DNA of 64,000 bases from Mactromeris polynyma (Eukaryota; Mollusca; Bivalvia; Venerida; Mactridae). The translations under genes and the position numbers were made by a program. Below the pieces are notes generated by a model. It saw only the letters and a list, made by a program, of their open reading frames with translations, was not told where the DNA came from and ran no database searches. The stretch spans positions 7,895,385-7,959,384 of the forward strand of contig JASFXZ010000010.1 in the NCBI GenBank assembly GCA_032209605.1, in the 5' to 3' direction. Below, one piece after another: positions 47,501 to 57,800 of the stretch (positions within the stretch are counted from its first letter, which is position 1; the number at the start of each line of letters is the position of its first letter).

Positions 47501-50500
47501 CTCTTTCTGTTCATAAAACATAATGTTTTAAGCGTTTATCGGATACGTAGCCCGAGGCAGTTATCAATCGGTGATCATCGGAAAATTTACGATCACTTAC
47601 GGTGGATAAGCTGAATATGTAAAATAAGTAAATGACGAAAATAGAATGTTGAACATTTAAAGTTGAATAAGTAGCTAGCTTCACACACCTTTTTGTTGTC
47701 GCTTTTGTGAGCAATATTATGATAAGGACTCAAACATTACTTGCCCATAGACAACCAATCAAGTTAAGAATTGGCATAATTAAGAAATATTCTGCAAATT
47801 TAGGTAAATACAGTTCATAATTTGCTTTTCACTGCATGCATTGTCTTCTGTTCGCATAATTACATTTACTACATCTTTACTACATGCATTTGTTATTTAA
47901 CAGGAAAACCCAGTTATTAGAACAAAAAAATATGGCAGGAATAAATAAAAAAGTCTGCTTGTCAACGGCCAATACATCTTCGGTCAGTATATATCTTTAT
48001 TAATCTTTATTAACACATTCGGCACGTACGTACCTTTGGTTAACTAATAACACAAAACAGCCAAGACAGTCAATGCATACATACAAACATACAAAACCAT
48101 CAAACACGTAGATAATAGCATTTACTTATACATGTATATTACTATTCAGCCTAAGAAAAATGAAACTAAGGATCCCCGGAACTGCGTGATTTTTCAAATA
48201 ATTATTTCTAATAGAAAAAGCTTCCCTAAGAAAATGGCAATTTTAAGCAAATATCTATTATTTTTTGAAGACATGATATTGATGAACCGTTTTCCATAGA
48301 CGGCAACGATATATTACCTAAAAAATATATTCATATATTTCTATATAGAGGACAGCACATCAGTATATATTTAAAAAAAAATGTATTACCTCGTCGTTTG
48401 TCTTATTCTCTAGATTTTCAGGGGATGATTCCACGCGACATCTTTTCACTGGTATCTGGCTTTCAGTCGACTTACGTCGTTTGTTGGCTCGAGCGCGTCT
48501 GTTCTGGAACCATACCTAAAATATAAACATACAATAATTGCATGTTCAGTGAGGTATGGAATTGCACTGAACGCAGACAATGCAAGGCAAGTTGAATACA
48601 ACTTTTTTAATGTCAAACAATATACATCAGTGGCTGTTTCTGTCTACGGAAGTAAATTTACTCTTATATTTTTGTTTAACCTTTTAGTACTCGATCTCCA
48701 AGGGTTCCACTAGGGACTGAATCTCCAGGGTCATTTTGATAATATTTGACGAGATTTTATACCAGAGATACCTATAATTTGGAGAAATGTAGACCCTTCA
48801 GCAAGAATCCTTAGGGTCAAAATGAGACTTTTTGGAAATTTACTTCGATTTGAAGTTTTGAGATGAACGTTTATCATTTTATAGTCTGAGATTCAGTCTT
48901 AAACTGTTTGTGAATGCCGGGTGGAACCGGGTGGCTTAGATTGTTGGTTCCCTGAAATTTCCTTAATGTTCAGTTTGCCACTATGTTGTTATAACAGGGG
49001 CAATGCCTGTTACAGAAACATCTTAGGTAAAATATTCTCCTTAAAATTACATACAGGCTATTCTATGATCAAACCAAGGGAGATAAATGAGTAGTATTAG
49101 TATGTTGTTGTCATTATCAAAAAGTCGAACAGTTTTAATATGTATTTTTTGGAATTACATTCATTTGAAGTTTGAACTTAAGTGAAAATATTTAAGATTC
49201 ACTTTAGATGCTTCTGTAATACGGGCCCTAAACGGAACTTGGCAGTGTGTAACAAGATACATTCAGACTACATGTACAGTAAAACTTCGAAACCTCGAAC
49301 AGTTTGGGTCGAACACAGTAGATACCTCGAACAGGTTCTTAGGTCCCGGCAAAACCCCTTCTTATTTTATATTAACGAACAGTAGATCACTCGAACGGAG
49401 ACAATGTATATGTTATCCGTTTAGATATGATGAAAACGAAACGCTGTAAAATTTTGTCCAATTTTAAGTTTACGTCTGAGTTTCAGTCTTAAAATGTTTG
49501 TGAATAAAACCCTAGGTAAATTTATAACTGTTCGATAAATGAGAAAGAGTATAAGATGAACTAATGAGAAGGAATGGTGAAAACATGATATTAAACACCC
49601 ATACTCACTTGGACCCGAGCTTCTGGTACGTCAATTTCTGCGGCTATGGCTTCTCTTCGTCTGATGTCTGGATATCTGTTAGTCTGGAATTCCGTTTCCA
49701 TATATTTCAGAGCAGACGGCGTGAATGATGTTCTTGTACGGCGACGAGGTTGTGTCGTAGACTTGGAAATTCCACTCTGGGACGCTGAAATTGATACAGT
49801 GGTTTGAACTAAATTCAGTAAAAGACGTCATTTTACTACGAAGCGGTTTAATAAAAATAACTGCATGTAGTTAGTGATCAATTTATAAATATTTTAGCAG
49901 CGACACTGTTAGAATGTTTACAGTGCGACATTTTAGCGTATTGAATTTAAATTGAGTACTGAGACATTGAGATGAGATTGAGCTCAGACGAAAAACCCCA
50001 TAACATAACACACTTAGGTTATAATACAAGATTAGCAGGAATGTTTATTCTTTCATGCTGATATTCTTGGTGCCAGAGAATTGTTCGTATCGTTTAATAT
50101 GCATATATGTAAATATTTATTACAAACTATTGTGTAATGTCTAATATCTTAACGTATCATGTGATATTTTGATGTTTTATTGTATTGTCTAGTCTCTTAT
50201 AGCTCTTATTAAGAGTGGCTATATACTAATAGTTGGCTATGTTTTTATGCTATTGTAAAATGTATGTACATGTATATAGATGAGACGAAATAAAGAATAT
50301 ACTACTTGTTATATAATGTATGTATGTAGAATGTACAGACGAATGAGACGAAAATTAAGATTAAATATATGTAATGGTATACGTAGCACTCTATCACCTG
50401 AGTGGCAATGTGCATTGATCTTTATTCATGTTAATAATATATAGAACTGTATATACGTTGTAGAATGTATCTTTATCACAGTCTAATCAATGAACATACG

Positions 50501-50902
50501 ACATATCTGGGACCAATAAAGGCACACACATATATATATACACACACGTATATATTCCCCAGTGCAAATCTTAATGTACCGGTACACTAGCACTCATGAA
50601 AACCAGTCTTGAAGAGACCACGTATACACATAAAACTACAACATCAAAGTATCGACAAGCATTAATAATTTACATATGACTAAATATCAGTCTGTGAAAC
50701 GACGGAAATATATTAAGTACTGTTTGCCATTTGATTTTATCAAACACCTTCAGGAAACGCGTTGATGCAGCATTTGTTTCCGATCCAAAGTCTCAGAATC
50801 GATAAAAAAAAGTCAAATCACAAATATATTATGCTTACCAGAACCAGTATCCCGAAATAACAGAGTATCCATTGAATAAGCAGATTTCTCCTCAACTCCC
50901 AT
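44076..50902 (-). CDS. PRD-class (paired-like) homeobox transcription factor, four coding exons
   Basis: Joining complement 50,902-50,839, 49,784-49,609, 48,515-48,390 and 44,597-44,076 gives 885 nt plus a stop and a 295-residue protein with GT-AG introns in phases 1, 0 and 0. The homeodomain is residues 35-94, starting RRRTRTSFTPSALKYMETEF and containing VWFQNRRARANKRRK. Homeodomain positions W48, F49, Q50, N51 and R53 are intact; glutamine at 50 marks the paired-like group. The intron falls exactly between positions 46 and 47, the classic PRD-class site. A basic stretch follows the homeodomain. The tail is acidic and serine-rich (DSGFVFDSSSDSL). I see no paired box, octapeptide or OAR motif. 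It binds TAAT-type DNA and should act in the nucleus as a developmental regulator. The subfamily is not clear: Mix/Sebox, Dux-like or a mollusc-specific family are all possible. Confidence 0.9.
44717..45452. mobile_element. Non-autonomous DNA transposon in homeobox intron 3
   Basis: The termini CAGGCGCGTAGCTGC and GCAGCTACGCGCCTG are perfect 15-bp inverted repeats. A 5-bp duplication CAAGT flanks both ends (44,712-44,716 and 45,453-45,457), so the 736-bp element is precisely bounded. The terminal style CAGG.GCGTAGC resembles hAT elements, although 5-bp duplications are shorter than the usual 8. No transposase is present; the open frame at 45,257-45,472 overlaps the end and looks incidental. 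Confidence 0.85.
45878..47690. mobile_element. 1.8-kb DNA transposon with subterminal tandem repeats, in homeobox intron 3
   Basis: The ends are perfect 20-bp inverted repeats, AGGTGTGTGAAGCTAGCTAC and its complement. The left interior holds arrays of 'gttgaataagtaaatga' and 'agggcgaaagttgaa' (46,010-46,450), including a unit of about 70 bp repeated two to three times. The same words occur near both ends in opposite orientations, as subterminal repeats do. The core has two direct copies of 'ggcgggggaattta' about 180 bp apart. I see no transposase and no clear target duplication. Confidence 0.75.
47691..48389. other. Intron sequence, no feature seen
   Basis: AT-rich intron 3 sequence with no further repeat or exon that I can support. 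Confidence 0.5.
48390..48515 (-). CDS. Homeobox gene exon 3 (recognition helix)
   Basis: The acceptor 'tttatattttag' and the donor gtaata bound 126 nt. It starts VWFQNRRARANKRRK and continues into a basic, then acidic stretch (VKRCRVESSPENLENK). Confidence 0.92.
49045..49228. repeat. Dispersed repeat, copy 1 (partner at 56,260)
   Basis: The segment from 'acatacaggctattctatg' to 'cttctgtaatacgggcc' matches 56,270-56,460 in the same orientation, with scattered changes. Confidence 0.75.
49275..49395 (+). mobile_element. Truncated pogo/Tigger-like terminus
   Basis: It starts 'tacagtaaaacttcgaaacc' and repeats 'cctcgaacag' internally. The CAGT start after TA fits pogo/Tigger, but no right end is seen. 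Confidence 0.4.
49420..49510. repeat. Dispersed short repeat (also at 48,865 and 52,305)
   Basis: 'gtctgag(a/t)ttcagtctta' followed by 'aaa.tgtttgtgaat' occurs at about 48,882, 49,475 and 52,364 in the same orientation. The 49.4 and 52.3 kb copies also share 'gaaaacgaaa.gct'. Confidence 0.65.
49609..49784 (-). CDS. Homeobox gene exon 2 (homeodomain helices 1, 2 and start of 3)
   Basis: The acceptor 'tatcaatttcag' and the donor gtgagt bound 176 nt. It encodes the N-terminal arm and helices 1-2, ending ...PEARVQ at homeodomain position 46. Confidence 0.92.
50839..50902 (-). CDS. Homeobox gene exon 1
   Basis: The ATG at 50,902 opens MGVEEKSAYSMDTLLFRDTG and ends at donor gtaagc in phase 1. It is the first ATG after an AT-rich, TAAT-rich leader. 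The total fits with exon 2 in frame. Confidence 0.75.
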
Positions 50903-51590
50903 TATAATTGTTAATCAAAATGTACGTGTCTATAGAATCAAGGTTAAAACATATATGGCTTAATTGATCATAAAATACACGAAAATTGCTGCATTTAATG
51001 ATAGTTTGTCTAACAAACAATTCATTTCATTGGATAAAACCACTCGAGGATTGAAAGTTGTTAATTGGAATACAGGAGGGTTGTTTGCTCACACTATGCA
51101 ATAATTACCCAGCATTTATAGATTAATACGATAATATAATTGAGCATTATTGCTCAAACATATTAAAAAATTCGCGAGAAGATAAAATTGATAATTGGTT
51201 AAAGGAAATCGTTGATTAGTTTGTTATTATTGGCAATTATAAACATACTTCAAAGTAAGATATGATTGCGTAATTAAGGGTTAACAACTTACTTTCAAAT
51301 TAAGTCAAACTAATCTATTATTGCTTCATCTTCTTGCCGACAAAACTGAGGGGTCCGCAAGGTTGGAAAATCAACATCAATTTACCGTTAATATCATATG
51401 TTCTATTTTGCAATAGGAATGTATTAATAATAACTCAGTCGTACTCGTATGCTACGTAACCTATCAAAGTTAGTCTTTTAAAAAATAATATTCTAAACTC
51501 GAATTGTGACTTCATTCACTAAAGCCAGAGAATAAACAGTGACTCACACATTGTCATACAATTCTCAGATAGAAGTAATCTTCATATTGT
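50903..51590 (-). promoter_or_regulatory. Upstream region of the homeobox gene
   Basis: This 5' flank on the minus strand is very AT-rich and has many TAAT/ATTA cores (for example 'ttgataattgg', 'gcaattataaac'), the core recognised by homeodomains. No clear TATA box or CpG patch is seen. Autoregulation is possible but the base composition alone would give many such sites. Confidence 0.3.
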
Positions 51591-52960
51591 CAAGTCAAGT
51601 CAAATCAAATTTTATTTATTGTCGGATGGTTTACAGAACAAATAACATTAGCTGTAGTTAGTTATTTACCGACATACATAAATAAGTTTAATAACACATT
51701 AGAAGCTATCAATGCAATAATAATTTAGACAATACTAAAATATACATATTGGGATAACATATTATTTCATAATTAACAAGCACATACCAGATTATCTCTA
51801 TACATTCAGTTACACATTACACATTAAAGGTTCTAGTAAATATAAATAAAATTATATATAAAGTACTAAAGCACATACATTATTAGATTAAAACAGTTTG
51901 TTTAAATGAGTGAGACCTGTAAATATTGAGCGTAGTTGCTATGTGAAGTGACTTTAAATATAATATGCTGACATTAGGATAAAAAGCATAGGAAAAGGCA
52001 CACTGTATTTGTTATGTTGCATAGGTAAAATATAGCACATATAAAACATGATACAAGGACACAATACACATAGCAAGGGTAACATTGTTGTATAGCAGCA
52101 GACAATGTCATTTACATTGTTGTTATATCGTGGCGTATGTACAACACAAGACACATTTTTTAAGACTGAATTTCAGACTTAGACTTTAAAATGATAAATT
52201 TACATTTTGTTCCTACGTTATTGCTATACAATATATTTTGATAAAACATGGCCAAAGAGTAGAGTGAGAAACAAGAAGTATTCAGACAAAGCATTATCCG
52301 TTTAAATAAATATTATGAAAACGAAATGCTTGTAAATTTAACTTTTGCGATGTTAAAGCCTAAGTCTGAGATTCAGTCTTAAAACGTTTGTGAATACGGG
52401 TTGGTCCTGGTCCGAAACCAAGGAAGCAGTCACAAAGAGTGATTTACACAAGTTGTAATATTTCATTTCACAATCTATATCAAATAAATGAGTTTAAACG
52501 CACACACATGTAAATATTAGCTAGGTAAGATAAGTTCTGTTTACTGAGGTAATGCTTTACATGAAAAACATTTACATGCAAATTAAATATTTCATAAATA
52601 CAACTATGCAAACATTTCTCAGAAATATGAAAGGGTTTCAAAATATGTCTACACCCAAAATTAATATGTAACGTCTCTTACAATTAATAACACAGTACAG
52701 TGTAGAATAATGTGACACAAGTATTTTTTTTCAAATTATTGATATTCGTCCCGTAGCATATCTGTTAAATAATATAACTTGTTGCAGAGTATGCAACATC
52801 AAAATCCACAAAAACAGCACTGAAACTCATTAAATTATTTTTTAATGAAGGAGCAGAGTTTGAGTGGCCCTGAACTTCAGATGCTAACAACACCGAATAT
52901 AGACATGTACACATGGGAATAACAATGAATATATGTCATACATGTACGTATTTCTTTGTA
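51591..52960. other. AT-rich intergenic sequence; possible LINE tail on the minus strand
   Basis: Near 51,590-51,625, 'caagtcaagtcaaatc' with 'aattttatttattgtc' reads on the minus strand as an A-rich 3' end with short GACTT repeats, as some LINEs have. No reverse transcriptase is seen. The rest has no gene. Confidence 0.35.
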
Positions 52961-53246
52961 TTTGCGTTTATTTATCGTCGCCACCGGTTTCCCATATGGG
53001 CGACGCCTCCGGAAGAATTTAAGTCATTTCAAGTAGATTTTTGGAGGATAGTGCATGATACAGGAGATGCCCCAGTTCCAGAAGCACCCCTGGTTCTTTC
53101 ACGTGCCCGATGCATCATACACGGGACCTCGGTTTTTCAAAGTCTCGTCCGAAAGACTGTCAGTACTGTCAGTGGTGGAGCGGGGAATCGAACCTGCGAT
53201 CCCTGGAATACTAGTCCAGCGCATTACCACTGGACTACGGATCCGC
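52961..53246 (-). mobile_element. tRNA-derived SINE, minus strand
   Basis: Read on the minus strand it starts 'gcggatccgtagtccagtgg' with an A-box-like segment. An anticodon-like stem (CTGGA/TCCAG) has loop CTAGTAT (AGT, tRNA-Thr-like), and a perfect B box GGTTCGATTCC lies at 53,184-53,194. A body of about 200 bp follows, including 'ggcatctcctgtatcatgca', ending near 'ggcgacgataaataaacgc'. The acceptor and T stems do not pair well, so it is a retroposon, not a working tRNA. The open frames at 52,913-53,341 are by-products. Confidence 0.8.
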
Positions 53247-53782
53247 TACTATACGTATTATTGCAACATCTCCATACATCACGTGTTCCTAGTTATAATG
53301 CGTTCCATGTAGAACCAATTATCTCTGTTTTACGTTCGTAATTATTTTACTATAAGCACTGTCGTAGAGGCCTCCTTGACAGTCGCTTATGCATTTCTAA
53401 AGCTTCCTATTATTTCAGTTCAAATAACATAAGTTGTTAATCATAGGATCAATCAACAAAGGAAATAGAAAGCTAGCTATATAAGACAATGATATACAAC
53501 GAAATACTCAGCAGGAAACAACCAAACAATTTAGGCACGCTTTGTTTCAATCGCTCCAACCCGAAAGTTATGGATGTTAAACTTTAACTGTTTATCATCT
53601 TATTAATATTTTTCAAAACTCGAAAACTTTTCACAGAACTATTTCGAGTTATCTCCCTTACATTAAGAACCTTATATATTTTAATCATTTATTCAGCATT
53701 AATATGCAACATTGCAATACTTTTAGCCTACAAGGTAAATGTAAAGATTATATGAAATACAATATATGTGCGTGCACGAGAA

Positions 53783-54195
53783 ATTACTGTACATAAATTA
53801 CTGAACCAAATAATATGACTTATATGAACGCGACATTACAGTATATAAATTACTAAGTAGAAGCATGTATGATATGATTACGAGAAATAACAGTAAATAC
53901 ATTACTAAGTATAAGCATATATAATATGTGCCCAATAAATTACAGTACAGGCATTACTAAACCTAATTACATATAACATGGGAATGAGAAATTACAATAC
54001 AGAAATTACTTAATATAAGCATATATAATATGTGAACGGGAAAGTACAGTACAGAAATTACTAAACCTAATTATATATAATATGTGAATGAGAAATTACA
54101 GTACAAAAATTACTGATATAATGATATAATATGTGGTGAGAAATTACAGTACAGAAATTACTAAACCTAAGTATTTGTAATATGGGAATATGACG
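53783..54195. repeat. Degenerate 52-bp tandem repeat, about 8 copies
   Basis: Units of about 52 bp start with 'attacagtacagaaattact' or variants and contain 'catatataatatgtg'. Copies are diverged and one is shortened. Confidence 0.8.
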
Positions 54196-54543
54196 TTACT
54201 GAATAAACAACAGACTAGAAATTGCGCAGGTTCAAATGGGATAGATTCATCAGAGAACTTTTTTGTCACACTCATGCTTGAAACGGTGAACTCGGGAATT
54301 ATAATTGACGCTGAGGCCTGACAATCAATACATCAAGAGGTGTGACTAATTATATTTCATAGTTCAATAGTTTGAATATCACAAGAATAAACATCTTTGA
54401 TAATATCACCGCTGTGACGTCTAAATAAGCAAAACCTTATACTTTGTGCCTTCGTCTGGATCGCCTGGAAACGCCATCATTTACCGCGTTTACTCCATGT
54501 GGAGAACACATGCAGTTCACAAAGTGATATATTTCGTGATATT

Positions 54544-54551
54544 GATAAATA
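54544..54551 (+). promoter_or_regulatory. Possible TATA element of the kringle/PAN gene
   Basis: GATAAATA lies 60-67 bp upstream of the ATG. The corresponding site of the second gene copy is TATAAATA at 63,759. An acceptor-like 'tttattcttag' at 54,587-54,597 leaves open that the first coding exon is not the first exon. Confidence 0.4.
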
Positions 54552-54610
54552 TATATGTACATACAAATCAATAACTTTAACTTAATTTATTCTTAGGATT
54601 TTTAGACAAA

Positions 54611-54833
54611 ATGGTTTGCTTTTCAGCAATTCACTCGATTGTTTTATATTTTTTGTCCAGTGTTTACCCGTCGTCTGCTGCAGGTATTTCCAGATTATTT
54701 ATGCAATCACAATTACCCTTGTTGCATGATAAAGCAGGATATGTGATTGAAGAAATTTATGCAGAAAACTCCATTCTGTGTGGTATTCGCTGTGTAACAA
54801 ACGGATGTGCAGGATTTCTGTTCAGAATTAACG
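54611..54833 (+). CDS. Kringle/PAN gene exon 1: signal peptide and PAN N-half
   Basis: Starts MVCFSAIHSIVLYFL; donor gtaaga at 54,834 in phase 1. Three cysteines in LCGIRCVTNGCAGF match PAN spacing. The start is the first ATG and gives a good signal peptide. Confidence 0.82.
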
Positions 54834-57800
54834 GTAAGATTGTTTCTGTTTGAGGCTTTTGTCAATCATCCTCCGCGATTTTCTTCCGTTTTATACGTAG
54901 TACTACTTAGTATTCGAATGATGGTTTGCAAATACGAAAGCCACTGCCATATATTCGTTGTAGTTAAATAATGATGAATGATGTAGTGGCCGTGTTTTTT
55001 TTGTACGTTGCTTTACCGAAAACCACTGAATTTCGGTGAATTATCGAAATCCATTTTGGATCTGGAGTGACCAGCAATCGTAACATCTCGGCATTTGTTT
55101 GTGTTGCACAACAAATCTTAACCTTCAAATTGCGCCAACCTTTTTTCAAGATATTTCTTGTTTAGTAATGAATTACATGTTGTCTTTTGAAAACGTGTTT
55201 TACCTACGCTACTTGTATTTATTAAACATGTAGCTCTATAATAGTAGTCCGGACCAAATACACAAATTATTTTATGCGCAAAAAAAAAGTGAAAAAGGAA
55301 ATAATTATGTTAACTTGAATTTTGTATTATGTTTAAATAAAAGAAAAAATACAATGGCAGTGGGACTGTATATTCTAAAGTTTTAGTTCTACCACTATTA
55401 AGTCATGACTTTGTAGTCATTACGTTCATCAGATATACTACGCTATAATATATACATGTAGTTTAATTAAAATACTGCACCCCTTACATCCGGAACAGCC
55501 CAAATTAATTCAGTCAGAGTTCAATTCTCGATTTCTATATAGATAGATAGTTTTATATATTATTATATATACATGCTAAGGTGCTTCATACACACCATGT
55601 TTGCAATAGGGCGCAAATAATTGGACCATTTCGTTTCGATCTTGGTAAAGCAACGTAGGCCTACCCTTTATCGAAAGATTAACCAATCCGCGTCAAGGTT
55701 ACACACGTTGTTCGGTTGAAGAGAAATTGCCTTGGTGGTTAACGTAAGATTTGATAGGTTTACACAACACTGATATGCAAATAGCAAAACGCGAAAAAGC
55801 GCATATAGGGAATGACAAACAAGAAATGAAAATATTTTGTACACAGACTCTGATTTAATCGGAGACAGATTTTATAACGCTGGCAGCATTTCCGAAACAG
55901 AAACCTCGAGAGAGATAGGTGATTGTAAGGACTTAGTTTGTTTCTAATTATGTAACAATAATTAAAACGCGTTTAAAGTAGCCACTAAAACGCGTATGAA
56001 CGGTGAAATTGGCCGTGTCAATAAAGTAGATCTTTCGATGCTCGTTTTGGATTGCGGTACTAAAGACTGCCGGTCTGCGGCCGATAGTCTAAAAATAAAA
56101 AAATCTTGACAAAATGAAACCGTCATTCTCTAATTAATAAGCACCAACTGAAGCGGATGTTAATTTAACATTAATTGTAAATAAACGACATGCTCCATAG
56201 GCAATATTACAGTAAAGTAAAGTATTAAGTAATCAGTAATTATCCTTAAAGTTACATTTTCCTTAATTGGTTTATTTAACATACAGGCTATTATATGTTC
56301 AAATCATGAGTGAGTAAATGACTAGTATTAATATGTTGTTGTCATTATCATTACAAAGCCTAACAGTTTTAATGAGTTTTTGGAATTAAATCAATTTAAA
56401 GTTTTCAACTTAAATGAACATATTTAAGATTCACTTAGTATGCTTCTGTAATACGGGCCTGTGTTCAGTTTAATATGTATAAAAGTATAGAAGTTGTAAA
56501 CATTCGTCGTAGATGAAGCTAAACCCAGGCCACACACAAGTTATCCATGCCTGGCTGTGGCTGCTGTACCGACTGTGCTACAATGTCACCTACGTAGATA
56601 TAACTGATCATTAGTATCATTCATTAAATTTATTAATGCGACAGTGTTATATAGTAACTTACATAATTTTGTCTAGTACATCAATTCGACTGAAAGTTCA
56701 CGGCTCACATGTCAGGTTCTATTTTCATGAACTCTGTCGAAACGATAATTATCAGTAATGAATATTTTACATTGTTTGTATTGTGTGTGTAATTACGTTA
56801 TAACAAGTTAGGTTGTTTGGCTCAGAGGCGTCGCCGCAAAAGCACTCACACGCATGCGTGCACGTACACAATGTTATATATACATTAATACTCAGTTTAC
56901 ATTAATCTTAACCATCCATCTGATCGGTGTGATGTTATTAGTAGTAGCAGTAATAACAGTAATAGCAGTAAATTACTGTTATTTACCCCTTCTAACAGCA
57001 TTAAGTGGCTGTATTCTGATATCAACAGGAAGAGCAGTGATAGGCCTACTGTTACTTGTTTTAAAATCTCCGACACAGACATAGAAACAATATTGCTGAC
57101 AGTATGGAAAAAGTAAATGGCTTCAGGTTAATTTATAATTCTCAAAAAAATGTTGGACTGAGCAGGAGTATTCTAATTACCATACGGAATGACAATACAG
57201 TATAACAATACCGACGACACGTTAGCGGTGTAATACGTATATCGGTATTACTGCCCGAAATGTCAACAATAAGAGCAGTATTACTGCTAATGTTGTTACT
57301 GTTACTTCTGACAACTTAATACCAGCTTCTTTCTTCATTGTGCCCTTTTTCAGAACAAATAGTTGACATGAAATGCTATGATACGCCGACACATTATAAC
57401 TACACCGGTACAATGAACACAACAATATATGGTCGGACATGTCAACGGTGGGATAAGCGGAGTCCACATGCACATGGTGTCACCGCCGAACATGTGCCTG
57501 ATGACAGTTACGAAGAAGCACGGAACTATTGTAGAGATCCAGACTTTAGTGGCTATCCGTGGTGTTACACAACCGATAGTTACTACCGATGGGAATTTTG
57601 TGATGTTAGCAAATGTCTGCAACCTGGAAGTAAGTACCATATAGCTCAATCTCATTAAAATCAGCTCCAGTCGTACGCTCCTATATACTATACGCTAACG
57701 GAAAATAATGGAGCTAAAGTTAGGGGCTGATTTCAATGAGATTGCATATAGCTAGGAAGATGTTTTTTAAATCCACACTCGATCGGATTTACTAATCGAT

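Noticed and set aside
53175..53246. Functional tRNA-Thr gene on the minus strand
   Set aside because: The B box and anticodon stem are good, but the acceptor and T stems do not pair and a SINE body follows.
52913..53341. 142-codon plus-strand open frame
   Set aside because: It lies antisense across the SINE and contains the tRNA-like head; no protein family fits.
57350..57655. 101-codon minus-strand frame and a second plus-strand frame over the kringle exon
   Set aside because: Both are shadows of the kringle exon, whose own frame has all six cysteines and correct splice phases.
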